Shown here: piece after piece, positions 44,637 to 54,370 of the stretch
How positions within the stretch are numbered: the stretch's first letter is position 1
Layout: every line of letters starts with the position of its first letter
DNA from: Eggerthella sp.
GTDB taxonomy: Bacteria > Actinomycetota > Coriobacteriia > Coriobacteriales > Eggerthellaceae
Length of the DNA stretch: 64,000 nt
NCBI GenBank assembly: GCA_030540085.1
Contig: JAUNWY010000003.1
Span: 62,001-126,000 of the forward strand
Reading direction: 5' to 3'
Program-made: the position numbers and the translations under genes
The notes under the pieces: model-generated
Databases searched by the model: none
What the model was told of the DNA's origin: nothing
The model's input: the letters and a program-made list of their open reading frames with translations, nothing else

Positions 44637-44767
44637 TGGGGATATGGGGGCAAGTACTGTTTTCCCGCCCGACAAACAAGGCCCTGCTCGCAACCAGCTT
44701 CGCAAGCAGGGCCTTTCTTTGCGTGCTATGCCCGGGCGGGAAAACAGTACTTGCCCCTATATTCCCA
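44637..44767. repeat. REPIN-like element, copy 4 (diverged subtype)
   Basis: The arms TGGGGATATGGGGGCAAGTA... and ...TACTTGCCCCTATATTCCCA face each other; the inner parts (CAAGTACTGTTTTCCCGCCC and complement) are perfect. The core hairpin is AGGCCCTGCTCGC against GCAAGCAGGGCCT followed by TTCTTT. The arm sequence differs from copies 1 and 3, but the layout is identical. Confidence 0.8.
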
Positions 44768-44966
44768 TTTCGGTTTGGGCTGCTAGACGCGTTCAACGCG
44801 AACTTTATCCGGGCTCGCTACCAAGGAAACGCGAAAAGGGTGCGAAGGGAAAGAAAAACTCTTGCAAATATGGCAATAGCTTTATGCTCAACAATGAAAT
44901 TGCAGGTGAGCGGGCAGTTTTCTCTGTCATAGTTTCCCCAACGTGGGTCGCGTTGGAGGGTGAGCT

Positions 44967-45434
44967 GTGATTGCGTTGCTAATCGCTATATTTTGCTTGT
45001 TCGTTCTTATAACGATACGTGATGTGCGCTATCGATTGGTGTATGGGGAAGATCTGCTGCTGTTGGTGTCGCTGCGCATCTTTGCTGCAGCTCTTTCTCT
45101 ATATCCTGATGAATTTGGTTTGCAAGCGCATCAATGGGGATTTGTCACTTTAGGCGTTTCGATTTTGGTGTCATGTATTGCCGCAGCATTGTTTTGGGCG
45201 ATGGGGCAGCTGGTATCTAAGCTTTCGTGCAACGCTTCCCTGGGAGGGGGAGACGTGCTGCTATTGGCTGCATGTTGCCTGTTTGTGGACCTTGACAATC
45301 TGGATAGCTATGTGCTGCTTGTTGCATTGATGGGTATCGCTCTTGCCTTGATTTGGCTGATCACAAAGAAGAGTAAAACCTTTCCCTTCGCCCCGGCTTT
45401 GGTGTGGCCCTGTTGGCTTCTGCTGGTTCTGTAG
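44967..45434 (+). CDS. A24-family prepilin peptidase
   Basis: 155-residue polytopic membrane protein. The aspartyl protease motif GGGD is present (Asp96 in NASLGGGDVLLL) with the first aspartate probably Asp19 (ITIRDVRYR), and the C-terminal FPFAPALVW matches the (P)FxPAL motif of type IV leader peptidases. It lacks the N-terminal methylase domain. No pilin genes are nearby. The GTG start has GGAGGGTG 4-5 bases ahead. The 200 bases upstream hold no gene. Confidence 0.82.
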   Translation: MIALLIAIFCLFVLITIRDVRYRLVYGEDLLLLVSLRIFAAALSLYPDEFGLQAHQWGFVTLGVSILVSCIAAALFWAMGQLVSKLSCNASLGGGDVLLLAACCLFVDLDNLDSYVLLVALMGIALALIWLITKKSKTFPFAPALVWPCWLLLVL

Positions 45435-45437
45435 GCA

Positions 45438-45556
45438 TGGGATCTGCGGAACCTGCCCTATTGCGGAGATCCGCCATCACGAATCGGCGGAATCTGCCCC
45501 ATTGCGGTGATCTGCCCATTACGGATTCGCAGGATTTGCTCTGTTGCGCCGATTTG
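45438..45556. repeat. Degenerate tandem array, period about 42 bp
   Basis: Three units begin ATCTGCGGAACCTGCCC, ATCGGCGGAATCTGCCC and ATTCGCAGGATTTGCTC at about 45439, 45480 and 45522, directly behind the prepilin peptidase stop. Confidence 0.6.
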
Positions 45557-45563
45557 TATGCTG

Positions 45564-45606
45564 CAAAAACAAAAAAGTTGCAAATTGAGCCGCATTTTTG
45601 TTTTTG
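45564..45606. terminator. AT-stem inverted repeat between convergent units
   Basis: CAAAAACAAAAA (45564-45575) is the perfect complement of TTTTTGTTTTTG (45595-45606). It lies between the peptidase gene and the oppositely oriented tRNA gene. The AT-only stem makes terminator function uncertain. Confidence 0.4.
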
Positions 45607-45701
45607 AGGTCCCAGAACGACCCTGTCGGCCAAATTGCTCCGAGGCGCATTTGCTTGCATTCCGAGGATGGCTATGGGTGGGGAGGCTTGAGCGTGGAAA
45701 A

Positions 45702-45728
45702 CAAAAAAGGCTTGCTAAAAGCAAGCCT
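45702..45728 (-). terminator. Terminator of the tRNA-Leu transcript
   Basis: Read on the minus strand, AGGCTTGC pairs with GCAAGCCT around a TTTTA loop, followed by TTTTTG. Confidence 0.85.
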
Positions 45729-45741
45729 ATATCATGTGAAG

Positions 45742-45825
45742 TGGTGCCCGAGGCGGGATTTGAACCCGCACGTCTTTCGACAACGGTTTTTGAGACCGCC
45801 GCGTCTGCCGTTCCGCCACTCGGGC
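45742..45825 (-). tRNA. tRNA-Leu, anticodon CAA
   Basis: On the minus strand the acceptor stem is GCCCGAG/CTCGGGC with encoded ACCA. The D arm holds GTGGCGGAACGGCAGAC, the anticodon loop is CTCAAAA (CAA), a long variable arm (TGTCGAAAGACG) marks a class II tRNA, and the T arm is GCGGGTTCAAATCCCGC. 84 bases including CCA. Confidence 0.95.
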
Positions 45826-45961
45826 GCAGAACTGCATTATACCTAAAACCAGAGAATTCGTCATCAAAAACGAATTATTCATAATCCCTCTGTGGGAAAT
45901 TTTTCTGGCTTTCCATCAGTTTCCTTTAACTAGCTATAAGCAATCCGTAGAGCGGGATTTC

Positions 45962-45991
45962 TTGCAGTGTGTGCCGATGCGGGAGCATAAT
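45962..45991 (+). promoter_or_regulatory. Candidate promoter of the aminotransferase unit
   Basis: TTGCAG (45962-45967), 18-base spacer, CATAAT (45986-45991), 46 bases before the start codon. A small hairpin AGCCAGTTTCTGGCT follows in the leader (46000-46014). Confidence 0.45.
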
Positions 45992-46036
45992 AACCTATTA
46001 GCCAGTTTCTGGCTCATGTTAGGAGGATTAAATACC

Positions 46037-47218
46037 ATGATCAATGAAACCATGTACGGTTTGGGCAACGCCCCTTCTGCAATCCGCGAGCTTTTCGCGT
46101 ACGGTCTTGAGCGGAAGGCTCAGATTGGCGAAGACAAGGTTTTCGATTTCAGCATCGGTAACCCCAGCGTCCCGGCTCCTGACAAAGTTGCAAAAACCAT
46201 GCATGAGTTGGCTGACATGCCCCCTGCTCAGCTGCACGCGTATTCTCCCGCTTCCGGCTTGGAGGAAACCAAAACGGCAATTGCAGACAATCTTAATCGC
46301 CGTTTTGGCACCGATTACGCTGCCAAGAACTTCTACCTCACCACAGGCGCTGCTTCCTGCCTTTCTTGCTGCATCAAGGCGGTTATTGTCGATCCTGGTG
46401 ACGAAATCGTCGTTATCTCGCCTTATTTCCCTGAGTATCGTGTCTGGATTGAGGCTGACGGCGGTACCTGTGTAGAGGTTCCTGCACGCAAGGACAACTT
46501 CCAAATCGACTTAGACGCACTTGCGGCGGCTATCAACGAACGTACTCGTGCTGTCATTATCAATTCGCCCAACAACCCAGTAGGCGTGGTCTATACGCGC
46601 GAAACCCTTGAAGGCTTGGCCGAGGTGCTGCGCACGAAGCGCAAGGAATTCGGCAGCTCGCTGTTCCTGATTTCCGACGAGCCGTATCGCGAGCTTGCAT
46701 ATGGGCCGGAAGTTTCCTGGGTTCCCTCCATCTACGACAACACTTTGGTGTGCTATTCCTGGTCGAAGTCCCTTTCCCTTCCGGGCGACCGCATCGGTTA
46801 TGTTTTGGTTCCCAACGAAGTTGAAGAATCTGAACGAGTGATGTTTGCCGTTGCTGGCGCAGGTCGCGCATTGGGCTATATTTGCGCCCCCGTGTTCTTC
46901 CAGCGCGTGATTGCCGCATGCGTCGATGAACCGGTGAACGCATCTGCCTATGCCGCTAATCGCGAGCTGCTCACTCAAGGCCTTGATGAACTGGGCTATC
47001 ACTACATTGCCCCCGATGGAGCCTTCTATCTGTGGATGCAGGCTTTAGAGCCCGATGCTCAGGCGTTTTCCGACAAGGCGAAGGAACACGAGCTGCTGCT
47101 GGTTCCTTCTGACAGCTTTGGCGTTGGCGGTTGGGTGCGCGTAAGCTACTGCGTCCCCGCCGATGTTATCCGCAATTCCATGCCTGCCTTTGCAGCACTT
47201 AAGCGTGACTATGAATAG
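46037..47218 (+). CDS. Class I/II pyridoxal phosphate aminotransferase
   Basis: 393 residues. Fold-type I features: FDFSIGNPSVPAP, the TTGAASCLS cofactor turn, NSPNNPVGVVY, DEPYRELAYG, and the PLP-lysine in YSWSKSLSLPGDRIGY, then a C-terminal arginine in GWVRVSYC. The group contains aspartate- and other amino-acid aminotransferases, so substrate is not assigned. AGGAGG lies 10 bases before the ATG at 46037. The next gene overlaps it by 8 bases. Confidence 0.9.
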   Translation: MINETMYGLGNAPSAIRELFAYGLERKAQIGEDKVFDFSIGNPSVPAPDKVAKTMHELADMPPAQLHAYSPASGLEETKTAIADNLNRRFGTDYAAKNFYLTTGAASCLSCCIKAVIVDPGDEIVVISPYFPEYRVWIEADGGTCVEVPARKDNFQIDLDALAAAINERTRAVIINSPNNPVGVVYTRETLEGLAEVLRTKRKEFGSSLFLISDEPYRELAYGPEVSWVPSIYDNTLVCYSWSKSLSLPGDRIGYVLVPNEVEESERVMFAVAGAGRALGYICAPVFFQRVIAACVDEPVNASAYAANRELLTQGLDELGYHYIAPDGAFYLWMQALEPDAQAFSDKAKEHELLLVPSDSFGVGGWVRVSYCVPADVIRNSMPAFAALKRDYE

Positions 47219-47888
47219 GGGACTCGATCCCATCAAGGGTGCCATCTTCGATTGCGATGGCACCCTTCTTGATTCCCTGGGTGCTTGGCGCGGCTTGGAG
47301 GATGAGGTGTCCCGATTAGCGGGCGTTACGGTAACGCCTGAAGAGCATAAGATGTTCACTACATTCACCATCCCCGAAGTAGCGCGTTACTTCCATGAGC
47401 AGTATGGACTTGCATCGAGCATGGAAGCGGTTATGGGCATTATGGACGAGTACATGATGTCTTACTACGAGCGCGCCCATCTTATGCCTGGTGCCGAGGC
47501 TATTCTGGAATCGTGTGCGCGAAACGATGTGAAGATGAGCATGGCCTCTTCCAGCAAGCCGCAGTTCCTATGGGCGGGCGCTAGGGCGACAGGCATCGCC
47601 GATTATTTCAGCGCTATCGTTTCGGTTGAGGAAGTGGGCGCCTCGAAGCGCGAGCCCGCAGTGTACGACCGCGCTCGTGAGGCTATGGGAACGGAAAGGG
47701 CTCTTACCTGGGGGTTTGAGGACGCCCTGTATGCTATGGACACCCTTGTGAGGGCAGGCTATCCCGTATTCGGCCTCTACGACGAGGCGCATGGTGTGCC
47801 TCAATCTGAAGTGGAGAAACGGGCTCGATTAGCGGCACCGACGCTCGAGAGCGTTGCCGTTCGTGAGGGAAGTCTTGTTGTAGGCTAG
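47211..47888 (+). CDS. HAD-family hydrolase (beta-phosphoglucomutase/phosphatase-like)
   Basis: 225 residues. HAD motif I FDCDGTLLDS starts at residue 13, motif II is MASSSKP, the motif III lysine lies in GASKREPAVYD and the acidic end motif in WGFEDALYAM. The cap is helical (subfamily IA). It overlaps the aminotransferase by 8 bases with no clear ribosome site, so translation is likely coupled. The substrate is unknown. Confidence 0.87.
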   Translation: MNRGLDPIKGAIFDCDGTLLDSLGAWRGLEDEVSRLAGVTVTPEEHKMFTTFTIPEVARYFHEQYGLASSMEAVMGIMDEYMMSYYERAHLMPGAEAILESCARNDVKMSMASSSKPQFLWAGARATGIADYFSAIVSVEEVGASKREPAVYDRAREAMGTERALTWGFEDALYAMDTLVRAGYPVFGLYDEAHGVPQSEVEKRARLAAPTLESVAVREGSLVVG

Positions 47889-48110
47889 CTTTTGCCCATC
47901 CCGTTTATAGCAGGAAGGCAGCTTGGGTTAGCGAAAGGCCGCAAGTGTGGGTTTCTCCCGTGTGGTGGATTCCGTGGGGGGACGCGCGCCTAGCGGTTGG
48001 ACCGTGCGGATTCAGCCCACTAAGCGGATGTCGCAAACAGTGCTTTAACGGGGCCATTTCGCTGGAGCGGTATCGACTCCTGTTGCTTGAAGAGAACGTT
48101 GGGCAGTGCG

Positions 48111-48821
48111 TTATTGCTTGCCCAGCTCGTTTTCCAGCTTGTAGTAGAGACGTCGACCTTCAATGATGACATCTTCGAGCTCGGAAGGGTTTTTCATCAG
48201 GGAGGGCAGAATGGATTCTCCTGTCATGGAGGCGATGTCTTCCGGCGTGTAATCACGAACCGAATATCCGGACGCTTCCAGGATCAGCTCTTTGCGATGC
48301 TTTGCGTGGTAATGGTGCTGCAGGCCTTCGTTGGTGGACAGGATGACGACCGTTTGCTCGTCTGCGGGGCGTTCGAAAAAAGCACCTTCTTCGATGCCGC
48401 GCTCGATGATGATAATCAGCGTTCGGTAGAGCTTGCGATAACGGTCGAAGAAAACTTCAAACCCGGAAGGGTTTTCGTTTGCGATGGTCTCTAGTTCCCA
48501 AAAATCAAAGGGAAGTTCGCATTTATGCACGATGTCGAAAGCGATAAGGGCGTAAAGCTGCGCTGCGCGATTTGAACTATGCGCTTCAAGCTCTTCGGCG
48601 GTAGGGATGGCCTTGTTAGGATTCAGAATGCTTTCAATAAGCGCTTCTTTCGAAGCGAAATAGTAGTAGAAAGACGAAGGGTCAACTCCAGCTTGGCGAG
48701 CAATTTCGCTCATGGAGGTGCGCGTATAGCCTTTGGTGCGGAAAAGCCCAATGGCAACGGCAATAATATTATTGCGGGTCTCCTGGCTTTTCGCGCGCGT
48801 TTTGGTGCGTGAGTTTGCCAT
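48111..48821 (-). CDS. TetR-family transcriptional regulator
   Basis: 236 residues. The N-terminal helix-turn-helix is canonical: NIIAVAIGLFRTKGYTRTSMSEIARQAGVDPSSFYYYFASKEAL in pieces between residues 18 and 61. The large ligand domain (70-236) is not informative. It sits alone, so it may be autoregulated or act on the holin-like gene upstream; no clear palindromic operator was found. Confidence 0.9.
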   Translation of the reverse strand: MANSRTKTRAKSQETRNNIIAVAIGLFRTKGYTRTSMSEIARQAGVDPSSFYYYFASKEALIESILNPNKAIPTAEELEAHSSNRAAQLYALIAFDIVHKCELPFDFWELETIANENPSGFEVFFDRYRKLYRTLIIIIERGIEEGAFFERPADEQTVVILSTNEGLQHHYHAKHRKELILEASGYSVRDYTPEDIASMTGESILPSLMKNPSELEDVIIEGRRLYYKLENELGKQ

Positions 48822-48949
48822 GATTCCCCTTTCTCAGCTGTGGCTTCAGTAAGCTTTCATTATGCCAAATCGCAGAAGAGGTATCTAACGTTTTGGGGCA
48901 AAGGCCTGTTTTTGATTTAACTGGAACAGGAAAGGTTCCATTACTTGAA

Positions 48950-49318
48950 TTAATCGGTTCCCAAGATAGAATTCATGATGCCCGAGACGATGGAGATAAC
49001 GATGGAGGCAACAAATCCTGATCCAAACGAATCGATAACGAATCCAGCACCGAACAACGCATTGCCCATAGAGGCGGCAACATATAGAAGAATGGTATTG
49101 ATTACCAGGTAGAACACGCCCAGCGAAAGCACGGTTATAGGGAGGCCGATAAGCTGGAGGAAAGGCTTTATGGTCATGTTCAAAAGGGCAATGATGAGCG
49201 CCATTACGGCAATGGAGCCCCATGAGCTTCCCACTCCAATGATGTCGATGCCGGGAACAAGCCAGACGGCAACGCCGACCGCAATGAAAATCGCAATTGT
49301 GCGCAAGATGAACTGCAT
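48950..49318 (-). CDS. Phage_holin_4_2 / YvlD-type membrane protein
   Basis: 122 residues with four hydrophobic helices. The WLVPGIDIIGVGSSWGSIAVMALIIALLN segment and KPFLQLIGLPITVLSLGVFYLVIN match the YvlD/holin-like family found in envelope-stress regions; it need not be phage-derived. No phage genes are nearby. A TGGAG site precedes the ATG. Confidence 0.85.
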   Translation of the reverse strand: MQFILRTIAIFIAVGVAVWLVPGIDIIGVGSSWGSIAVMALIIALLNMTIKPFLQLIGLPITVLSLGVFYLVINTILLYVAASMGNALFGAGFVIDSFGSGFVASIVISIVSGIMNSILGTD

Positions 49319-49442
49319 GGCAAAGCTCCATTTCCCTTGTAGGCATCATTTACAATAAACACGCTAGCAAAGCATCTTACGGCAGCGCAAGGCGCGCTGC
49401 CTCTTTGTTTCCCTCGGGTAGGAATTGGAAGGAAAGCCCTTG

Positions 49443-50537
49443 ATGATAGACGCAATAGAAAAGACTATTCGTACCCAGGGCCTGTTCAGTGCTGCAACTC
49501 CCGTAATCGCCATGGTTTCGGGCGGATCTGATTCGACGGCATTGGCATACCTTATCAGCGACCTTTACAAACGCGGTCTTGTGGGACAGCCCGCCATCTT
49601 GCACGTCAACCACCTTCTTCGGGGTGAAGACGCCTATGCCGATCAGAGGTTCGTGGAAAAGCTTGCTGCTCGTTTGGAGATCCCGTTCTTCTCGTGCGAG
49701 ATCGACGTGGCGGCTTTGGCCAAGGCGACCGGCGGCAACGAAGAGGCTATCGGCCGAAATGAGCGCTATCTGGCAGCGCATGAAGCTCTCGAAAGCCTGT
49801 GCCGTCATGTGATGATTCCCATTTCGGAAGGACGTATTGTTACTGCGCACACCCAAGACGACAGGGTGGAAAACTTCTACATGCGATCCATCGTAGGCAC
49901 GGGTCCTGGCGGTTTTCGCTCCATGCTGTACGCCAACGGGCCGGTGGTGCGTCCTCTGTTGGACGTATCTCGTCGGGCGCTACGCGATTTTGTGAACAAT
50001 ATCCCCGCTGACGAGGTAGTGGTTGACGAAGAGGGGAACCGTTGGCGCGAAGATGCCACCAACGCCCACACCGATAGGTTCCGCGCATTTGTGCGCCATG
50101 AGATAATCCCGAAGGCGAAGGAGCGCAACGGGCAGCTGCTCGATACGCTCTGTCGCACCATGAACCTCATTGCCGACGAAGACGATTTCCTTGATTCTTT
50201 GGCGAGCGAGGCAACTGAGAGCAACTTGAAGTGGATTGGCGGCGACGGGGAAGGCTCGTTCGATGGTTGTCGCTTGCTTCCTTCTTTCGGTGCGGTTGCG
50301 CGTCCGCTGCAGCGTCGTATGGTGATGGCGGTGCTCGAGGCGTTTATCGGAAACGAGGGACGTATTGAATCGGCGTCGATTGAGGCGATCCTTTCTGCTT
50401 TCGATGAGGAGGGCGCTCCCATCAGCGGTTTTGTTGCCAATGTGCAGGGGAATTTGGCGGTAAGCGCTAACAAGCAAGGCGTTTTGGTAGAGCCGATGGC
50501 GGTATTCCGTGCACGTCGAAAGCCCAACCGCGCATAA
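49443..50537 (+). CDS. tilS: tRNA(Ile)-lysidine synthetase
   Basis: Modifies C34 of tRNA-Ile(CAU) to lysidine. The 364-residue product has the PP-loop MVSGGSDSTALAY, HVNHLLRGEDAYADQ, TAHTQDDRVENFYMR and the later RAFVRHEIIPK. It lacks the long C-terminal domains of E. coli TilS. The ATG at 49443 follows GGAAGGAAAG by 6 bases. It heads a tilS-maf-hpt-ftsH-folPK-birA run. Confidence 0.92.
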   Translation: MIDAIEKTIRTQGLFSAATPVIAMVSGGSDSTALAYLISDLYKRGLVGQPAILHVNHLLRGEDAYADQRFVEKLAARLEIPFFSCEIDVAALAKATGGNEEAIGRNERYLAAHEALESLCRHVMIPISEGRIVTAHTQDDRVENFYMRSIVGTGPGGFRSMLYANGPVVRPLLDVSRRALRDFVNNIPADEVVVDEEGNRWREDATNAHTDRFRAFVRHEIIPKAKERNGQLLDTLCRTMNLIADEDDFLDSLASEATESNLKWIGGDGEGSFDGCRLLPSFGAVARPLQRRMVMAVLEAFIGNEGRIESASIEAILSAFDEEGAPISGFVANVQGNLAVSANKQGVLVEPMAVFRARRKPNRA

Positions 50538-50652
50538 CGAGCGTCCGAGCGCTGAAGCGTATCGCTTGCTTGAAATTGCCCGAAATTGTGCCAACTGCAA
50601 TTAAAAGTACCAGTCAACCCTATATGACCAATTGGCCTAAAAGGAGAATTAC

Positions 50653-51342
50653 ATGCCTGATACAACCACTATTCCCGTAAATGTCATTCTGGCTTCGAAC
50701 AGCCCTCGTCGAAAGCAGCTGCTCGAAGAAGCGGGCGTTAAGTTTACGGTGTATACCGGCTCCACCGAAGTAGACGAATCGCTTGATGCGGATCAACGCT
50801 CGCAGCCCTCTGAAGCGGTAAAGAAGCTTGCAGAGCGCAAAGCGGGTTCGGTTATCCAAGATATTTTGGCTGAAAACCCTGTGGGCTTAGGCATCGTTAT
50901 CGGTGCCGATACCACGGTGGTGCTCGATGGGGAGATGCTGGGCAAGCCCTACAGCGCAGACCATGCACGCGAGATGCTGGGCCGTCTTTCGGGTCGAACG
51001 CATGAAGTGATCACGGGCGTTTCCGTGTGGCTCGTTATGCTCAACGAGTCGGAGGAAAAAGGCGGCGACGGCAATGTTTCGTTGGCCTTCCGCTCGTTCT
51101 CCGAAACCAGCACGGTTACCTTCAAAGAGCTTTCGACCGAAGATATCAACGCTTATGTTGCCACGGGCGAAACCATCGATAAGGCAGGCTCCTATGCCAT
51201 CCAGGGCAAGGGCCGCAGATTGGTGGAAAGCTACGACGGCGACTTCAACAACATTGTCGGCTTGCCCGTCGATACGCTTCTGAAGAACTTCCCCGAAATC
51301 ATGCAGGAAACCATCGAAGCTGAGGTTAAGCCAAAAGAATAA
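50653..51342 (+). CDS. maf: Maf-like nucleoside triphosphate pyrophosphatase
   Basis: Hydrolyses non-canonical or methylated pyrimidine nucleotides such as dTTP/UTP. The 229 residues begin with the Maf motif VILASNSPRRKQLLEEAG, then GIVIGADTTVVLDGEMLGKP, and end with YAIQGKGRRLVESYDGDFNNIVGLPV. A 15-residue insertion (NESEEKGGDGNVS) sits mid-protein. AAAAGGAGAA precedes the ATG. Confidence 0.92.
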   Translation: MPDTTTIPVNVILASNSPRRKQLLEEAGVKFTVYTGSTEVDESLDADQRSQPSEAVKKLAERKAGSVIQDILAENPVGLGIVIGADTTVVLDGEMLGKPYSADHAREMLGRLSGRTHEVITGVSVWLVMLNESEEKGGDGNVSLAFRSFSETSTVTFKELSTEDINAYVATGETIDKAGSYAIQGKGRRLVESYDGDFNNIVGLPVDTLLKNFPEIMQETIEAEVKPKE

Positions 51343-51532
51343 TCGCAGTTGATGTATAGCTTACGCGCCGCCATTCCCTCCAAGAGGGGTGGCGGCGCTT
51401 TAGTACAGTGAAGATTTATTGCAAAACAGCCACAGGCACCTTTCCGCAAATGCGCTTAGGAAAGCTTTTGTTACACTGAAGTACTGTCTATACCCGTATT
51501 TACTCCACCTAGCGGTGGGAAAAGAGGCTTTC

Positions 51533-52078
51533 GTGGAGAAGCATCCCAATCTTGAGCGCATCCTTTTTTCCGAGGATGAGATTCGTACGCGCGTAAAGGA
51601 AATGGGCGCACAGATTACCGAAGATTATGCAGGTAAAAGCATCGTGGTGATTTCGGTGCTGCGAGGAGCGGCTATCTTCATGGCTGACTTGGTTCGCGAA
51701 ATCCACCTGCCGGTTGAAATGGACTACATGGCCATTTCTTCTTACGGCAACGGCATGAAGAGCTCCGGCGTGGTTCGTATTATCAAAGACCTCTCCAGCC
51801 AGATCGAAGGCCGTCACGTGCTTATCGCTGAAGACATCCTGGACAGTGGCCTTACCCTGCGCTACCTCATTAAGAACCTTGAGTCGCGCAACCCTGCTTC
51901 CATCGAAGTGGCAACGCTTCTTCGCAAGGACACTCCCAATCAGGCAGATATCAAGTGCAAGTACATTGGCTTTGAATGCCCCGATGAATTTATTGTTGGC
52001 TATGGCCTCGACTACGCCGAGCGTTATCGCAACCTTTCCTGCATCGGCGTGTTGAAGCCCGAAGCAACTCAGGAATAA
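51533..52078 (+). CDS. hpt: Hypoxanthine phosphoribosyltransferase
   Basis: Purine salvage to IMP/GMP. 181 residues with the PRPP loop VLIAEDILDSGLTLRYL, SVLRGAAIFMADLVRE and the C-terminal FIVGYGLDYAERYRNL. The GTG at 51533 gives family length with AAGAGG about 6 bases ahead; the frame is open for 38 codons upstream but without similarity. ftsH begins 42 bases downstream. Confidence 0.93.
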   Translation: MEKHPNLERILFSEDEIRTRVKEMGAQITEDYAGKSIVVISVLRGAAIFMADLVREIHLPVEMDYMAISSYGNGMKSSGVVRIIKDLSSQIEGRHVLIAEDILDSGLTLRYLIKNLESRNPASIEVATLLRKDTPNQADIKCKYIGFECPDEFIVGYGLDYAERYRNLSCIGVLKPEATQE

Positions 52079-52120
52079 CGTCCGTTGGTTCGATCGAAGA
52101 ACATAAGGAACTAATAACCT

Positions 52121-54313
52121 ATGGCACAAACACCCAATCAAAAGAAGCCTAATCACAGCAAGCCCCCCTTGCCCAAGCAGCCCAATCGCTCCAATATCGT
52201 TACGCTGGTCGTGTTCTTGGCCGTTGGTATTTTCTTTGCCGTGATGATGACCCGTACCATGACGGCAACGAACGGTATTACCCAGACCGACGAATTGGTA
52301 ACATCTGAGTTTACCCAGGCTGTCGAGCAGGGCCGTGTGAACACTGCTGTTTACGACACCGGCTCCTATACCATTACGGGCACCTACTACCCTGCCGCTA
52401 CGGCAGGCGAGGCCACAACGGATGCGTTCAACACCGCATTCAACGCGTTGAACTCCGGCATGGCAAGCACCACGGGCGCTCGTCCCACCATCGTGCAGAC
52501 GCAGGAGCTTGCTGCCTCCAAACTTGGCTCCGAGCATAACTACACCTGCACATGGGTTGGCTCCGATTCGCTGGGTCAGCTTATGGCGGCGCATCCTTCC
52601 ATTCAGTACAGCGTGCGCTTGGCATCGCCTTGGGGTTCCATCCTGGCATCGATTCTGCCCATTTTGATCATTGCTGGCCTGTTGCTGTTCTTCTTCTCCC
52701 AGATGAACAAGGCAAACAACTCGCAGATGTCATTCGGCAAGGCGAAGGTGAAGAAAAGCGTTGAGGAGCATCCCGACGTTCACTTCTCCGACGTTGCCGG
52801 TGTTGATGAAGCGGTTGAGGAAATGCAGGAGATCAAGGACTTCCTGGAAAACCCTGCAAAGTATCAGTCCCTTGGTGCAAAGATTCCTCGCGGTTGCCTT
52901 TTGGTGGGCCCTCCGGGTACTGGTAAAACCCTGCTTGCGCGTGCTGTTGCCGGTGAAGCGGGCGTTCCGTTCTTCAGCATCTCTGGTTCCGACTTCGTGG
53001 AAATGTTCGTAGGCGTGGGTGCTTCCCGTGTGCGTGACCTGTTCAAGCAGGCAAAGGAAGCTTCTCCTTCGATCATCTTCATCGACGAAATTGACGCCGT
53101 TGGCCGTCAGCGTGGCGCTGGCTTGGGCGGTGGCCACGACGAACGTGAACAGACCTTGAACCAGCTGCTCGTTGAAATGGACGGCTTTGAGGCCAACGAT
53201 TCCGTTGTTCTTATCGCTGCAACCAACCGTGCTGACGTTCTTGACCCCGCTCTGCTTCGCCCGGGCCGCTTCGACCGCCAGATTGTCGTTGACGCTCCTG
53301 ACGTAAAGGGTCGTGAAAAGATCCTGAACGTTCACGCTGCCAACAAGCCCCTGGCCGATGATGTCGACCTTGCCAGCATCGCTAAGCTCACCCCTGGCTT
53401 CACGGGTGCCGATCTGTCCAACTTGCTCAACGAGTCGGCAATTCTTACGGCTCGTCGCAACAAGCACATTATCACCAACAAGGAAGTTCAGGACTCCATG
53501 GAGCGTGTTATCGCTGGTCCTGAACGCAAGGGTCGTGTTCTTGACGAACGTACGCGCAAGACCATTGCGTACCATGAGTCGGGTCATGCTTTGGTTGGCC
53601 ACATGCTTGAAGGCGCCGACCCTGTTCATAAGATCTCGATCATCTCTCGTGGTCGCGCCTTGGGTTACACGCTTTCCATCCCTGACGAAGACAAAGTGCT
53701 CAACAGCCGCAACGAAATGCGCGACGAGTTGGCCGTATTCCTTGGTGGTCGCGTTGCTGAAGAGCTGTTCTGCGACGACATCACCACGGGCGCTTCCAAC
53801 GACCTTGAGCGTGCAACGAAGATGGCTCGCGCCATGGTTACCAATTACGGCATGAGCTCCGACTTGGGCGTGCAGGTATTCGGCCAGCCCAATCACGAAG
53901 TGTTCTTGGGCCGCGATTATGGCAACACGCAGGATTACTCCGATGATACGGCTCGCCGCATCGACGACGAGGTTGCTCGCATTATGAAGGAAGCCCACGA
54001 TCGTGCGGTGGAAATTCTTTCCTCCAAGCGCGACCAGATGGACCTTATGGCTACCGTTTTGCTTGAGCGCGAAACGATTGACGGTGATGCTTGCCAGGCA
54101 TTGCTCAACAACCGTTGGGCAGAGTACCTGCAGGAAGAGCAGGCTAAGGAAGCTGAAGGCAAAAAGCCAGAGCTTGAAACCGCCGAAGATGCCCCCGCTG
54201 ATGTTGCTGCACGGCAGGAACAGCAGGCCACTGCAGTAAGCGAGGCAGCATCCGTAAAGCCTGAAGCCCCTGATGGGGGAGCGTCGGGTCCCGAATCGGG
54301 CAACCAACAGTAA
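52121..54313 (+). CDS. ftsH: ATP-dependent zinc metalloprotease FtsH
   Basis: Hexameric membrane AAA+ protease for membrane-protein quality control. 730 residues: cytoplasmic Pro/Lys-rich tail (1-25), membrane helix (about 26-44), an outer domain, second helix (about 172-192), AAA module with Walker A GPPGTGKT (263-270) and [11 protein letters not shown], second region of homology GRFDRQ, and the zinc motif HESGH (485-489). The tail after ~690 is Gln/Glu/Ala-rich. Confidence 0.97.
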   Translation: MAQTPNQKKPNHSKPPLPKQPNRSNIVTLVVFLAVGIFFAVMMTRTMTATNGITQTDELVTSEFTQAVEQGRVNTAVYDTGSYTITGTYYPAATAGEATTDAFNTAFNALNSGMASTTGARPTIVQTQELAASKLGSEHNYTCTWVGSDSLGQLMAAHPSIQYSVRLASPWGSILASILPILIIAGLLLFFFSQMNKANNSQMSFGKAKVKKSVEEHPDVHFSDVAGVDEAVEEMQEIKDFLENPAKYQSLGAKIPRGCLLVGPPGTGKTLLARAVAGEAGVPFFSISGSDFVEMFVGVGASRVRDLFKQAKEASPSIIFIDEIDAVGRQRGAGLGGGHDEREQTLNQLLVEMDGFEANDSVVLIAATNRADVLDPALLRPGRFDRQIVVDAPDVKGREKILNVHAANKPLADDVDLASIAKLTPGFTGADLSNLLNESAILTARRNKHIITNKEVQDSMERVIAGPERKGRVLDERTRKTIAYHESGHALVGHMLEGADPVHKISIISRGRALGYTLSIPDEDKVLNSRNEMRDELAVFLGGRVAEELFCDDITTGASNDLERATKMARAMVTNYGMSSDLGVQVFGQPNHEVFLGRDYGNTQDYSDDTARRIDDEVARIMKEAHDRAVEILSSKRDQMDLMATVLLERETIDGDACQALLNNRWAEYLQEEQAKEAEGKKPELETAEDAPADVAARQEQQATAVSEAASVKPEAPDGGASGPESGNQQ

Positions 54314-54370
54314 TGGTTAGCAACGCCCCGGGTCATACGGCCTGGGGCGTGGTTTATAAGGAGCAAAACT

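Noticed and set aside
44203-44970. A 255-codon frame spanning the end of the aldolase, its terminator and a REPIN
   Set aside because: It begins inside the aldolase in another frame and runs through a terminator and a repeat; no domain is visible.
48950-49318. Prophage remnant, because of the holin-like protein
   Set aside because: No other phage gene, integrase or attachment repeat is nearby; this membrane family is common in non-phage loci.
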